A stretch of DNA of 13,963 bases from MWH-TA3 sp044353905 (GCA_044353905.1 JBILBA010000026.1:1-13963), one strand, 5' to 3'. Numbered from the stretch's first letter, positions 7,534-13,960 are shown. The notes: a model not told the origin generated them from the letters alone. Numbers and translations: made by a program.

Positions 7534-7565
7534 TGGGGGTGCGCGAGAGCGCACCCCCATTTTTT
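7534..7565. terminator. Strong terminator shared by convergent permease and pucR-type genes
   Basis: A perfect 11-bp stem (7534-7544 with 7549-7559) has a GAGA loop and is followed by six T at 7560-7565. The opposite side has AAAA at 7528-7531, so it may also work on the minus strand. The T tract contains the stop codon of the minus-strand regulator. Confidence 0.93.
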
Positions 7566-9033
7566 ATTCGTCGTCTTGAGTGTCGATGAGGCGCAGCGCG
7601 ATCAAGCAGGTCGCCTGCCCTTCGACAGAGTTGAGATCGACACGCAGGAACGATTCAATCTTTCGAAGCCGGTAGTTGAGCGAGTTCCGATGGATGAATA
7701 GCGCTGCGCAAGTCGGGGTTGGCCTTGCATCGTTCTCCAAGAAAGCCGAAAGCGTTTCGATGAGCTGCCCGGGCCGTTTTTCGTCTTGCTCGAAAAGCGG
7801 ACGCAGAAACTTCTTCGCGGATTCACGGGCACCTCGACCACCCGTGGCCATCACGACCGCGCCGAGCCCTAGTTCGGGCGCCAGTTGCGGTTGGTTGATT
7901 CGTTGCAGCAACTGAAGCGAGTGAACCACCGACATACGCATTTCGTAGAGGCTTGTTGTTGGAGTTTTGAGAACAAGTGGTTGGCGAGGGTGTATTCCGA
8001 GGAGCCGTCGTTCAATCTCGGCAAATTCATCGCGCGGGGATTGCACGAAGGCGACCAATCGTTCCTCAATCTCGGTCACTCTGACGACATGAAAGGCTTC
8101 GTGAAGCGCCACGCGTAGACGCCAGGAAGTGGAGTGGAACTCGCCGCTCACATCGGCGACCAAAAGGCTCATCTCTTTTCGGTGGTCCAGACCGATCGCG
8201 TGAATGGCGTGGCGAACGTCGTTGTGTGAGTATTCATCCCACGATTCGCACGTGTCGACGAGGTTCTTGATTTCCTGGTGGCGACTCGCGTCGACAATCA
8301 CTGAGCGGTTCAGTTGGAGGGCGATGATGGAGGCAACCGGACCCAGGAGAGATGACAGACGATTCCCCGTGTCGTTCGCTCGAACCGCGAGCTGGCAAGG
8401 GTTATTCAATCCCATCGGCAACGGGATACTCAGAATTCCGCGTGTCGGTTTCGTGTGGCTGTCTAAAGCCCACTCCGTTGACGCGGGATATTGAGCGATC
8501 ACGGAACCGTAGGCATCGAACACCGCGAGAGGCGACTCGACCACTTCGGCGATTGCGACCAAGAGAGTGGCGACGTCGGCCCCTTGGTTAGCCAGCCGCG
8601 CGCACTTGTCGGCGAGAGACCAGCCTTGCGTCACCACATCAAGTCGTTCCAACACCAAAAGGTTTTCAATGTGACGGAGCAATTGAAGCGGTGGAATAGC
8701 GGCGGGTACTTCGATTAGGGGAATCTTGCGGGCTTCGCACGCGCCCACCAGCCCGGGAGGGACGGTGAGATGAGCGATTCCCGTCGAAAAGGCGACGGCC
8801 GCGACTGGCACTTTTGACAACCGCTCGACGAAGGCGTCCCATGTCCGTTCTTCCGAAAAGTTCATCCCAATCCCACTTGTGAGTAGGAGCGAATGCGGCT
8901 CGAGGAACGGGGTGGGGTCCATCAATTCTGTGGGTGCACAACCGGTGACAATCGCGCCATGTTGGGATTGAGGCGCATCTGTTTTGAGAATGAGACCGAG
9001 GGACGTCTCGCGCAACAAATCATCAACATTCAC
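7564..9033 (-). CDS. PucR-family transcriptional regulator
   Basis: This 489-residue regulator has the two-domain PucR layout. The N-terminal PucR domain (about residues 8-125) includes DPTPFLEPHSLLLTSGIGMN, FVERLSKVPVAAVAFSTGIA, the LTVPPGLVGAC segment and IPLIEVPAAIPPLQLL. The C-terminal PucR-type helix-turn-helix (about 424-483) reads LIETLSAFLENDARPT, LFIHRNSLNYRLRKIESFL and ATCLIALRL. Family members control purine, amino-acid and nitrogen catabolism, often as ligand-responsive activators. The GTG start at 9033 follows AGGGGG with correct spacing. It is divergent from pxpA and convergent with the permease, so it is the obvious local regulator of both. Its ligand is probably the pathway substrate or an intermediate (inference). 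Confidence 0.92.
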   Translation of the reverse strand: MNVDDLLRETSLGLILKTDAPQSQHGAIVTGCAPTELMDPTPFLEPHSLLLTSGIGMNFSEERTWDAFVERLSKVPVAAVAFSTGIAHLTVPPGLVGACEARKIPLIEVPAAIPPLQLLRHIENLLVLERLDVVTQGWSLADKCARLANQGADVATLLVAIAEVVESPLAVFDAYGSVIAQYPASTEWALDSHTKPTRGILSIPLPMGLNNPCQLAVRANDTGNRLSSLLGPVASIIALQLNRSVIVDASRHQEIKNLVDTCESWDEYSHNDVRHAIHAIGLDHRKEMSLLVADVSGEFHSTSWRLRVALHEAFHVVRVTEIEERLVAFVQSPRDEFAEIERRLLGIHPRQPLVLKTPTTSLYEMRMSVVHSLQLLQRINQPQLAPELGLGAVVMATGGRGARESAKKFLRPLFEQDEKRPGQLIETLSAFLENDARPTPTCAALFIHRNSLNYRLRKIESFLRVDLNSVEGQATCLIALRLIDTQDDE

Positions 9034-9051
9034 AGCGAGCCCCCTAATTGG

Positions 9052-9096
9052 CTGTCATTCGCACAAATTGTAGGGTAACTCTAGTGCAGTTGACCA
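9052..9096. promoter_or_regulatory. Inverted pair of candidate operators in the divergent region
   Basis: GTGCGAATGACAG on the minus strand (9064-9052) and GTGCAGTTGACCA on the plus strand (9084-9096) both fit GTGC-N4-GAC. Their 5' ends face each other across 19 bp. They match the copies ahead of the permease. Symmetry around the two divergent promoters fits a dimeric regulator, presumably the adjacent PucR-type protein. Confidence 0.42.
9067..9096 (-). promoter_or_regulatory. Probable promoter of the pucR-type regulator
   Basis: On the minus strand, TGGTCA (9096-9091) and TACAAT (9072-9067) are separated by 18 bp. The start point would be near 9060, inside one candidate operator copy (9064-9052), while the second copy (9084-9096) overlaps the -35. 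That layout would permit autoregulation. The palindrome ACAAATTGT (9063-9071) also covers the -10. Confidence 0.5.
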
Positions 9097-9097
9097 C

Positions 9098-9126
9098 TGG
9101 ATTCAGTTTGTGGCACAACATATTGT
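9098..9126 (+). promoter_or_regulatory. Probable promoter giving leaderless pxpA mRNA
   Basis: TATTGT (9121-9126), a TANNNT -10, ends 6 bp before the pxpA ATG at 9133, so the transcript would begin at or next to the A of the start codon. A weak -35 (TGGATT, 9098-9103) lies 17 bp upstream. The lack of any Shine-Dalgarno before pxpA fits leaderless translation. TTGTG/CACAA/TTGTG repeats (9108-9112, 9114-9118, 9123-9127) overlap the -10 and could be an additional operator. Confidence 0.45.
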
Positions 9127-9132
9127 GAACGT

Positions 9133-9870
9133 ATGGCAGGCTCACCCTCAGCGACACCACTATTCGTCAACTCAGACATGGGTGAGTCGTTTGGACTCCA
9201 TAGTTTTGGAAATGACGAAATACTCATGCCGTTAATTGATGTGGCAAATGTAGCGTGTGGGTTCCACTCGGGCGATCCCAGTGCGATGGACGCCACCGTC
9301 AACTTGGCGAAACAACATAATGTCCTTGTCGGCGCGCACCCGGGGCTTCCCGACCTCGTCGGCTTCGGTCGCCGTGAAATGAAGCTCACCCCGGACGAAG
9401 TTGAGTCCATCATTCGATACCAAGTGGGGGCACTTGTGAGTTTCCTCGAGAAGTATTCCCTGCCGCTCAACCACATCAAGCCCCACGGGTCTCTTTACGG
9501 AATGCTTGCTCGAGACGAAGAACTCATGCTCGGGGCGGTGAAAGTAGCGAAAACATACGACGTCGCTTTATTCGGCATCGCGGGCAGCGCGCACCAACGT
9601 GTTGCCGAACGCGAAGGTGTGCGCTTTATGGGCGAACTCTATGTCGATCTGAATTACAACGCGGATGGGGGTTTGATCATTCTCCGCCGACCAGAGCACA
9701 CCGACCCAGAGCAGGCGGCGGAGCGTGTGCGTCGAGTCCTAAAGGATGGAATCGTCCTCGCCGACGACGGAACCGAACTGACCATACCGTTTGAAAGTGT
9801 TTGCGTTCACTCGGACACCCCCAACGCGCCAGAGGTGGCGCGTGCAGTTCGTCAAGCCCTCGAGGCCTAA
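9133..9870 (+). CDS. pxpA: PxpA-like LamB/YcsF protein (5-oxoprolinase subunit A family)
   Basis: In the known PxpABC complex this subunit takes part in ATP-dependent opening of the 5-oxoproline lactam to glutamate. The 245 residues carry the family signatures: NSDMGESFG (13-21), VANVACGFHSGDPSAM (37-52), VGAHPGLPDLVGFGRREM (66-83), IKPHGSLYGML (115-125) and CVHSDTPNA (224-232). Deviations from what I recall as consensus are the Cys/Leu of NCDLGE (here Ser/Met), the EAFADRxY stretch (here ELYVDLNY, 168-175, so the usual Arg is missing) and HGD (here HSD). These changes, plus the biotin genes next to it, suggest a different substrate from 5-oxoproline. It is the first gene of a unit with BCCP, biotin carboxylase, pxpB and pxpC. 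The start has no ribosome-binding site and is probably leaderless. Confidence 0.88.
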   Translation: MAGSPSATPLFVNSDMGESFGLHSFGNDEILMPLIDVANVACGFHSGDPSAMDATVNLAKQHNVLVGAHPGLPDLVGFGRREMKLTPDEVESIIRYQVGALVSFLEKYSLPLNHIKPHGSLYGMLARDEELMLGAVKVAKTYDVALFGIAGSAHQRVAEREGVRFMGELYVDLNYNADGGLIILRRPEHTDPEQAAERVRRVLKDGIVLADDGTELTIPFESVCVHSDTPNAPEVARAVRQALEA

Positions 9871-9921
9871 ACTTTTCCCACGCAGCACCCAACCCAAGTC
9901 ACAGAAAGAGAGTTGTATCTC

Positions 9922-10152
9922 GTGGAAATCATTTCCCCACTCCCCGGAGTTTTTTATCGAAAGCCTGGGCCCGACAAGGAACCTTACGTTAATGAAGGCG
10001 ACACCGTCGTGGCGGGTCAAACGATAGGACTCGTCGAAATCATGAAACAGTTCAGCGAGGTTCGAGCGGACGCAGCGGGCGTTCTCGTGAGTTTCAAGAT
10101 TGATGATTTCGGAATTGTCAATCCCGGCGATGTCATCGCGATAGTGGAATAA
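9922..10152 (+). CDS. Small biotin carboxyl carrier protein
   Basis: This 76-residue protein is a bare biotinyl domain that carries carboxybiotin between active sites. It starts EIISPLPGVFYRKPG, like the AccB biotinyl domain, and continues with YVNEGDTVVAGQTIGLVEIMKQF; Lys42 in EIMK is the biotinylation site. The usual AMKM is replaced by IMKQ, a variant I associate with carriers next to KipI/KipA genes. It lacks the long Pro/Ala-rich N-terminus of fatty-acid AccB. GTG at 9922 is preferred (AGAGAG at 9907-9912); TTG at 9913 would add three residues. It lies 51 bp after pxpA and 41 bp before biotin carboxylase. A role in fatty-acid synthesis is unlikely in this context. Confidence 0.88.
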   Translation: MEIISPLPGVFYRKPGPDKEPYVNEGDTVVAGQTIGLVEIMKQFSEVRADAAGVLVSFKIDDFGIVNPGDVIAIVE

Positions 10153-10193
10153 ACGAATCCCCGGTCAACCGACGATCAACGGCGAACAACCCC

Positions 10194-11549
10194 ATGAAGA
10201 AACTGCTTATTGCAAATCGCGGCGAAATAGCCGTACGAATCATTCGTACTGCCCGCGAAATGGGGATTGCTACGGTCGCGGTGGTCAGCGAGGCGGATCG
10301 GTTCGCTTATGTCGCCGAGATTGCTGATCAAGTCGTTGTCATCGGCCCACCTCCCGCAGGGCGGAGCTATCTCAATCACGAAGCGGTTCTTCACGCTGCC
10401 GCTGAATCGGGCGCCGACGCGGTGCATCCTGGCTACGGCTTTCTCTCGGAAAACGCAGAGTTCGCCCGAAAGGTAATCGCCGCTGGACTGATCTGGGTTG
10501 GCCCCTCTCCGGAATCCATCGAATTGATGGGAGACAAATCGCGGGCGCGAAGCGCAGCCCAACAGGCAGGTGTGCCAACACTTCCTGGCACACAGTCGGC
10601 TCTGAACGACAGTGATGACGTTCAGTCGATTGCCGCCAAGATTGGGTATCCACTGGTGGTGAAGGCGTCTGCGGGCGGCGGGGGCAAGGGAATCAGGCTT
10701 GTCGAGAAACCCGATGCGCTGATTTCGACGATTGAGATTGCAAAGGCTGAAGCGCTTGCCGCCTTCAACTCGTCCGAGGTCTATCTCGAGAAGTTCATCA
10801 CCCATGCCCGGCACGTTGAGGTACAAATTCTCGGAGACGGTGTCGATTTCGTTCACCTCGGCGATCGCGACTGTTCGATGCAACGACAACAGCAGAAGAT
10901 CGTGGAAGAAGCTCCTGCGCCCGATCTACCGGAGGATGTTCGAAAGCGAATTCGAGACACGTCGGTCGAACTGGTTCGTAGCGCCGGTTACGTCGGTGTC
11001 GGGACGATTGAGTTCCTTTACGACCCCGCAACCCAAGAAGCCGCGTTTATTGAAATGAACACGCGTATTCAGGTTGAACACACCGTTACAGAGGCAATCA
11101 CCGGCATCGACCTCATTCGCGAACAACTAAGAATCGCGTCCGGTGAGAAACTCGGGATGTCTCAAAAAGATGTTGTTTTCTCGGGACACGCGCTGGAATT
11201 CCGCATCAACGCGGAAGACCCAACCAATAACTTTATGCCGAGCCCCGGCACAATCGACGTCCTGACGTTGCCGGGGGGCATTGGAGTGCGGTCTGATTTC
11301 GGCATCGTCGCGGGGAAGTCGGTCACCCCTTACTACGACTCGTTGCTCGGCAAGATTATTGTCTGGGCGCCAACCCGTACGATGGCGATTCGTCGAGCAG
11401 AACGAGCGTTGAAAGAGACAGACATTCGTGGAATCAAAACGACAGCCGACTTATTGCACATGCTGGTCTCACTTCCTGATTTTGAACATGTTAAGCACCA
11501 CACAAAATACATTGAAACAGTTGTCGATCTGACTGGAGGAGCGAAATGA
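10194..11549 (+). CDS. Biotin carboxylase (AccC-like)
   Basis: This enzyme carboxylates biotin on the carrier protein with ATP and bicarbonate. The 451 residues match the usual length of about 450. They contain LLIANRGEIAVRIIRTARE at the N-terminus, VHPGYGFLSENAEFA, ATP-grasp VVKASAGGGGKGIRLV with Lys157, HVEVQILGDG, LGDRDCSMQRQQQKIVEEAP and the catalytic EMNTRIQVEHTVTE with Glu287 and Arg291. The family normally has HPVTE; here Thr replaces Pro. All other catalytic residues are present. The ribosome-binding site is weak. Its TGA overlaps the ATG of the next gene by 4 bp. It sits between BCCP and the KipI/KipA pair without any acyl-CoA carboxyltransferase, so those two are the likely carboxyl acceptor unit. 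Confidence 0.95.
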   Translation: MKKLLIANRGEIAVRIIRTAREMGIATVAVVSEADRFAYVAEIADQVVVIGPPPAGRSYLNHEAVLHAAAESGADAVHPGYGFLSENAEFARKVIAAGLIWVGPSPESIELMGDKSRARSAAQQAGVPTLPGTQSALNDSDDVQSIAAKIGYPLVVKASAGGGGKGIRLVEKPDALISTIEIAKAEALAAFNSSEVYLEKFITHARHVEVQILGDGVDFVHLGDRDCSMQRQQQKIVEEAPAPDLPEDVRKRIRDTSVELVRSAGYVGVGTIEFLYDPATQEAAFIEMNTRIQVEHTVTEAITGIDLIREQLRIASGEKLGMSQKDVVFSGHALEFRINAEDPTNNFMPSPGTIDVLTLPGGIGVRSDFGIVAGKSVTPYYDSLLGKIIVWAPTRTMAIRRAERALKETDIRGIKTTADLLHMLVSLPDFEHVKHHTKYIETVVDLTGGAK

Positions 11550-12439
11550 CCAAAACTGTTGAAGCACGCTACACCTGGGGTGGGGACGAGTTTCTCTTCG
11601 TGGAAATCACGGAGGGAATGTCACTGGAGTCGAATTTCATCTCGAACAGCATCGCGAATGCTCTCGAGTCACAGAATCTCAGTGGACTTGTTGATATCTG
11701 CCCCGCTAACGCCTCACTGTTGATTCGGTTCAACCCTGACATCATGAATTACCAGGAGCTGGAAAAAACGGTGCGTGCCCTAGAACAGGACGTTCGCGCC
11801 TCGGCCCGCCAAGTGTTGAACACACGAATCATCGAAATCCCCGTCTGGTACAACGACCCCTACACAAACGAGACGGGTTCTCGATTCAGAGAGGGTTACC
11901 ACCAGCGGCCGGACGGCAACGATTTGGATTACGCTGCGGAGGTCAACGGGCTTGACGACGCTGCCGAATTCATCAAGCGTCACCACGAATCACCGTGGCT
12001 CGTGTCCATGGTTGGATTCGTCGCAGGTCTGCCGTTCCTTTATCAACTCGTTGATCAAAAACATCAGCTTCAGGTTCCCAAATACCTGAGCCCGCGCACT
12101 GACACTCCCGCGCTGACCATCGGGCATGGCGGGTGTTTCAGCTGCATCTATTCGGTTCGCGGAGCTGGTGGTTACCAGATGTTCGGAGTAGCCGCCGCAC
12201 CGATTTATGACCCGACCCAGAATCTCAAGGACTTCAAGGATTTCATGGTGTTCTTCAACCCCGGCGACATTGTGAAGTTCACCCCGGTGGACGAGCCGGA
12301 ATATCGTCGAATTCAAAAAGAGGTCGATGCGGGGACATTCGTTTACCGCCAAGCGCCGATTCAGTTTGATGTGGGAGCGGCGCTCGCCGACCCAGAAGGT
12401 TACAACAAGACAATGATGGAGGCCCTCAATGGGATTTGA
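11546..12439 (+). CDS. pxpB: KipI/AHS1 protein, PxpB-like with urea-carboxylase features
   Basis: The 297 residues are longer than common PxpB/KipI proteins (roughly 210-250). The family segments are IPVWYNDPYTNE (the ring-like VPVxY start), VSMVGFVAGLPFL (157-165 region, usually GFxPGFxYL), VPKYLSPRTDTPALTIGHGG and IYSVRGAGGYQMFG with Gly206-Gln211. GAGGYQ resembles the GPGGYQ of the AHS1 part of urea carboxylase more than the PGGW of PxpB, and the tail EYRRIQKEVDAGTF (from about residue 252) looks like the segment that in urea carboxylase leads to the biotinyl domain. Both comparisons are from memory. It has GGAGGA at 11535-11540. Probably one half of the carboxyltransferase or lactam-activating heteromer with the next gene. 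Confidence 0.85.
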   Translation: MTKTVEARYTWGGDEFLFVEITEGMSLESNFISNSIANALESQNLSGLVDICPANASLLIRFNPDIMNYQELEKTVRALEQDVRASARQVLNTRIIEIPVWYNDPYTNETGSRFREGYHQRPDGNDLDYAAEVNGLDDAAEFIKRHHESPWLVSMVGFVAGLPFLYQLVDQKHQLQVPKYLSPRTDTPALTIGHGGCFSCIYSVRGAGGYQMFGVAAAPIYDPTQNLKDFKDFMVFFNPGDIVKFTPVDEPEYRRIQKEVDAGTFVYRQAPIQFDVGAALADPEGYNKTMMEALNGI

Positions 12440-13394
12440 CATTATCGAACCAGGATTATCGACAACCGTCCAAGACCAAGGCCGAATCGGTTATTACCGT
12501 TACGGCATCCCCCAGGGCGGTTCGATGGACCAGTACTCGGCAAGCCTTGGCAATCGTCTTGTGGGAAACACCCCCAAAGAAGCCGTCCTGGAGTGCACCT
12601 ACATTGGTCCGCGAATCAAGATGACGAGTGATGTTGTCATCGCCGTAACCGGAGCTCCAGTTGATGTTTTGATCAACGGCGACTCGGCCCCTCAGTACGA
12701 GCGACTCAGCCTTAAATCGGGTGACGAACTCAAGTTCGGTGTCATCAAGGGTGGAACCAAGTACTTCATCGCCGTGCATGGCGGAATTGATGTTCCAGAA
12801 GCGTTGGGTTCGAGGTCGACCTATCCCATCGGATCCATCGGTGGAGTCAACGGCCGTGCAATCGCTGCAGGGGACTCCATTTCGATCGGTAAAAAGATTG
12901 ACAACGGCCTTCCCGTGATTCAGAGCATCCCTGCCGCCGACCGTCCCGAGTTCTCGCCCACGGTGAATGTTCGTGTGATGCTCGGTCTCTACAACCACAA
13001 CCTGTCAGAAAACGGTCTGAAGAATTTCCTCGACGAGGAATGGACTCTCACTCCGATTGCAGACCGCATGGGGCTTCGCTATTCCGGTCCTGGGGTCGAA
13101 TGGAAGAAGCGTGAACAGCCCTTTGGTGCCGGCCAAGATCCCTCCAACATTGTCGACGCGGGCTATGCGGTTGGGTCAATTCAAATCCCGGGCGGGACCC
13201 AGCCCATCATCCTGCACCGCGACGCGGTGTCAGGTGGAGGCTACGCCATGGTCGCGACGGTGATTTCTGCGGACATGGACCTCGTCGCACGTTCCTCACC
13301 AGGCACAAAAACCCGATTTGTTTCCGTCACAATGGACGAAGCGCTCGAAGCCCGGCGTGAGATGACGGCCAGGGACGCCCGAATCTGGAGTTGA
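12429..13394 (+). CDS. pxpC: KipA/AHS2 protein, PxpC-like
   Basis: The 321 residues fit the biotin-dependent carboxyltransferase-like KipA/AHS2 family: IEPGLSTTVQDQGRIGYY (about 6-23), GIPQGGSMDQYS, NRLVGNTPKEAVLE, VIAVTGAPVDV, YFIAVHGGIDVPEALGSRST, GGVNGRAIAAGDSI, IADRMGLRYSGP, GSIQIPGGTQPIILHRDAVSGGGY and SSPGTKTRFVSV. In PxpABC this chain pairs with PxpB; in urea carboxylase the homologous region carries the carboxyl acceptor site. The ATG at 12429 overlaps the end of pxpB by 11 bp and has GGAGG at 12418-12422 inside pxpB, so the subunits are translationally coupled, as expected for a 1:1 complex. It looks intact. Confidence 0.92.
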   Translation: MGFDIIEPGLSTTVQDQGRIGYYRYGIPQGGSMDQYSASLGNRLVGNTPKEAVLECTYIGPRIKMTSDVVIAVTGAPVDVLINGDSAPQYERLSLKSGDELKFGVIKGGTKYFIAVHGGIDVPEALGSRSTYPIGSIGGVNGRAIAAGDSISIGKKIDNGLPVIQSIPAADRPEFSPTVNVRVMLGLYNHNLSENGLKNFLDEEWTLTPIADRMGLRYSGPGVEWKKREQPFGAGQDPSNIVDAGYAVGSIQIPGGTQPIILHRDAVSGGGYAMVATVISADMDLVARSSPGTKTRFVSVTMDEALEARREMTARDARIWS

Positions 13395-13451
13395 TGCTTC
13401 CCGATTTTGGGCTATTCACCGTTTGTCACAAATGAAAGAGAGAAACACATC

Positions 13452-13643
13452 GTGCCACTAGTCACCGTAAAGGTTTTTGAGGATCGACTTGACGACGCAG
13501 CTTTTTCGGCTCGGCTGACGACCGCCCTAACCGAGGCTGTCGTTGATGTCTGCGGCGAGTCCGCCCGCGAGAACACGTGGGTCGTCATCGAGGGCGTTTC
13601 GCGAAAGCAATGGTCGTTCGGGGGGAAACTCAAGCTGCTGTAG
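13452..13643 (+). CDS. 4-oxalocrotonate tautomerase-family protein
   Basis: Starting at GTG 13452, the next codon is Pro, giving the mature N-terminus PLVTVKVFEDRL after Met removal. Pro1 is the catalytic base of this superfamily, which fixes the start and excludes an upstream extension of 15 codons. The mature length is 62 residues, the classical monomer size. Arg11 is conserved, and Arg38 lies near the usual second Arg (39). SARENTWVVIEGVSRKQWSFGGK matches the family's C-terminal segment. It should form hexamers and catalyse keto-enol tautomerisation or a related promiscuous reaction. GAAAGAG lies upstream. It follows pxpC by 57 bp, so it is probably the last gene of that unit and may act on a downstream product. 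Confidence 0.85.
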   Translation: MPLVTVKVFEDRLDDAAFSARLTTALTEAVVDVCGESARENTWVVIEGVSRKQWSFGGKLKLL

Positions 13644-13647
13644 TCCA

Positions 13648-13671
13648 CGGCCGAGTCCCCGAAACGGGCCG
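13648..13671 (+). other. Hairpin after the tautomerase gene
   Basis: CGGCC (13648-13652) can pair with GGCCG (13667-13671), or CCCG with CGGG around AAA (13658-13668). There is no T tract, so it is not a standard intrinsic terminator. It may protect the 3' end of the message. Confidence 0.3.
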
Positions 13672-13683
13672 GACGAATCGCGG

Positions 13684-13714
13684 TTGGGGCGATCACCTTT
13701 ACGAGGCATAGAAT
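13684..13714 (+). promoter_or_regulatory. Probable tRNA-Ser promoter
   Basis: TTGGGG (13684-13689) and TAGAAT (13709-13714) are separated by 19 bp, giving a start near 13721. The precursor would then begin with the inverted repeat GTTGCC-CT-GGCAAC (13721-13734) just before the tRNA. Confidence 0.45.
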
Positions 13715-13737
13715 GGTGAGGTTGCCCTGGCAACGCA

Positions 13738-13825
13738 GGAGAATTCGCCTAGTGGCCTATGGCGCCAGCTTGGAAAGTTGGTTGGGTGCAAGCCCTCGGG
13801 GGTTCGAATCCCCCATTCTCCGCCA
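13738..13825 (+). tRNA. tRNA-Ser (GGA anticodon), CCA encoded
   Basis: The acceptor stem GGAGAAT (13738-13744) pairs with ATTCTCC (13815-13821), followed by discriminator G and encoded CCA (13823-13825). The anticodon stem CCAGC/GTTGG (one G-T pair) closes the loop TTGGAAA with anticodon GGA at 13772-13774, reading UCC and UCU. A long variable arm of the class II type lies between the anticodon arm and the T arm GGGGGTTCGAATCCCCC. The serine assignment rests on the anticodon and the long variable arm. No clear intrinsic terminator follows. Confidence 0.97.
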
Positions 13826-13887
13826 ACCAAACCCCCGAATCTATAGGCAATCGCGCCTCCCGAGCGCATGATACGCTTCCGTCCTCT

Positions 13888-13917
13888 CTGACGTTCACGG
13901 TGTTTGCCCACTACAGT
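13888..13917 (+). promoter_or_regulatory. Promoter of a downstream gene with overlapping inverted repeat
   Basis: CTGACG (13888-13893) and TACAGT (13912-13917) are separated by 18 bp; the start would be near 13924. The -10 lies within an inverted repeat, GGTGTTT-g-CCCAC-TACA-GTGGG-ag-AAACGCC (13899-13929), that could be an operator, or, if transcribed from further upstream, an RNA hairpin. Confidence 0.4.
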
Positions 13918-13960
13918 GGGAGAAACGCCCGACGCCCCTTCATCCTTCGGAAGGTCTCTT

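Noticed and set aside
9913..10152. Fatty-acid AccB/AccC pair for acetyl-CoA carboxylase
   Set aside because: There is no carboxyltransferase AccA/AccD or AccD-type gene nearby, the carrier lacks the AccB N-terminal region, and both genes sit inside a pxp operon.
11546..13394. KipI/KipA as sporulation kinase inhibitor and antagonist, or as allophanate hydrolase subunits
   Set aside because: Those names stem from older annotations; there is no sporulation kinase context and no amidase-type allophanate hydrolase, while pxpA and biotin genes are adjacent.
13422..13432. Palindrome TTTGTCACAAA before the tautomerase as a separate operator
   Set aside because: It is a short 11-bp palindrome without a convincing promoter beside it and does not fit the GTGC-N4-GAC element.
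13407..13451. N-terminal extension of the tautomerase by 15 codons
   Set aside because: It would bury the catalytic Pro1 required by the family.
13699..13911. Minus-strand open frame of 70 codons across tRNA-Ser
   Set aside because: It is the familiar false protein produced by reading the antisense of a tRNA-Ser gene; the tRNA is fully supported.
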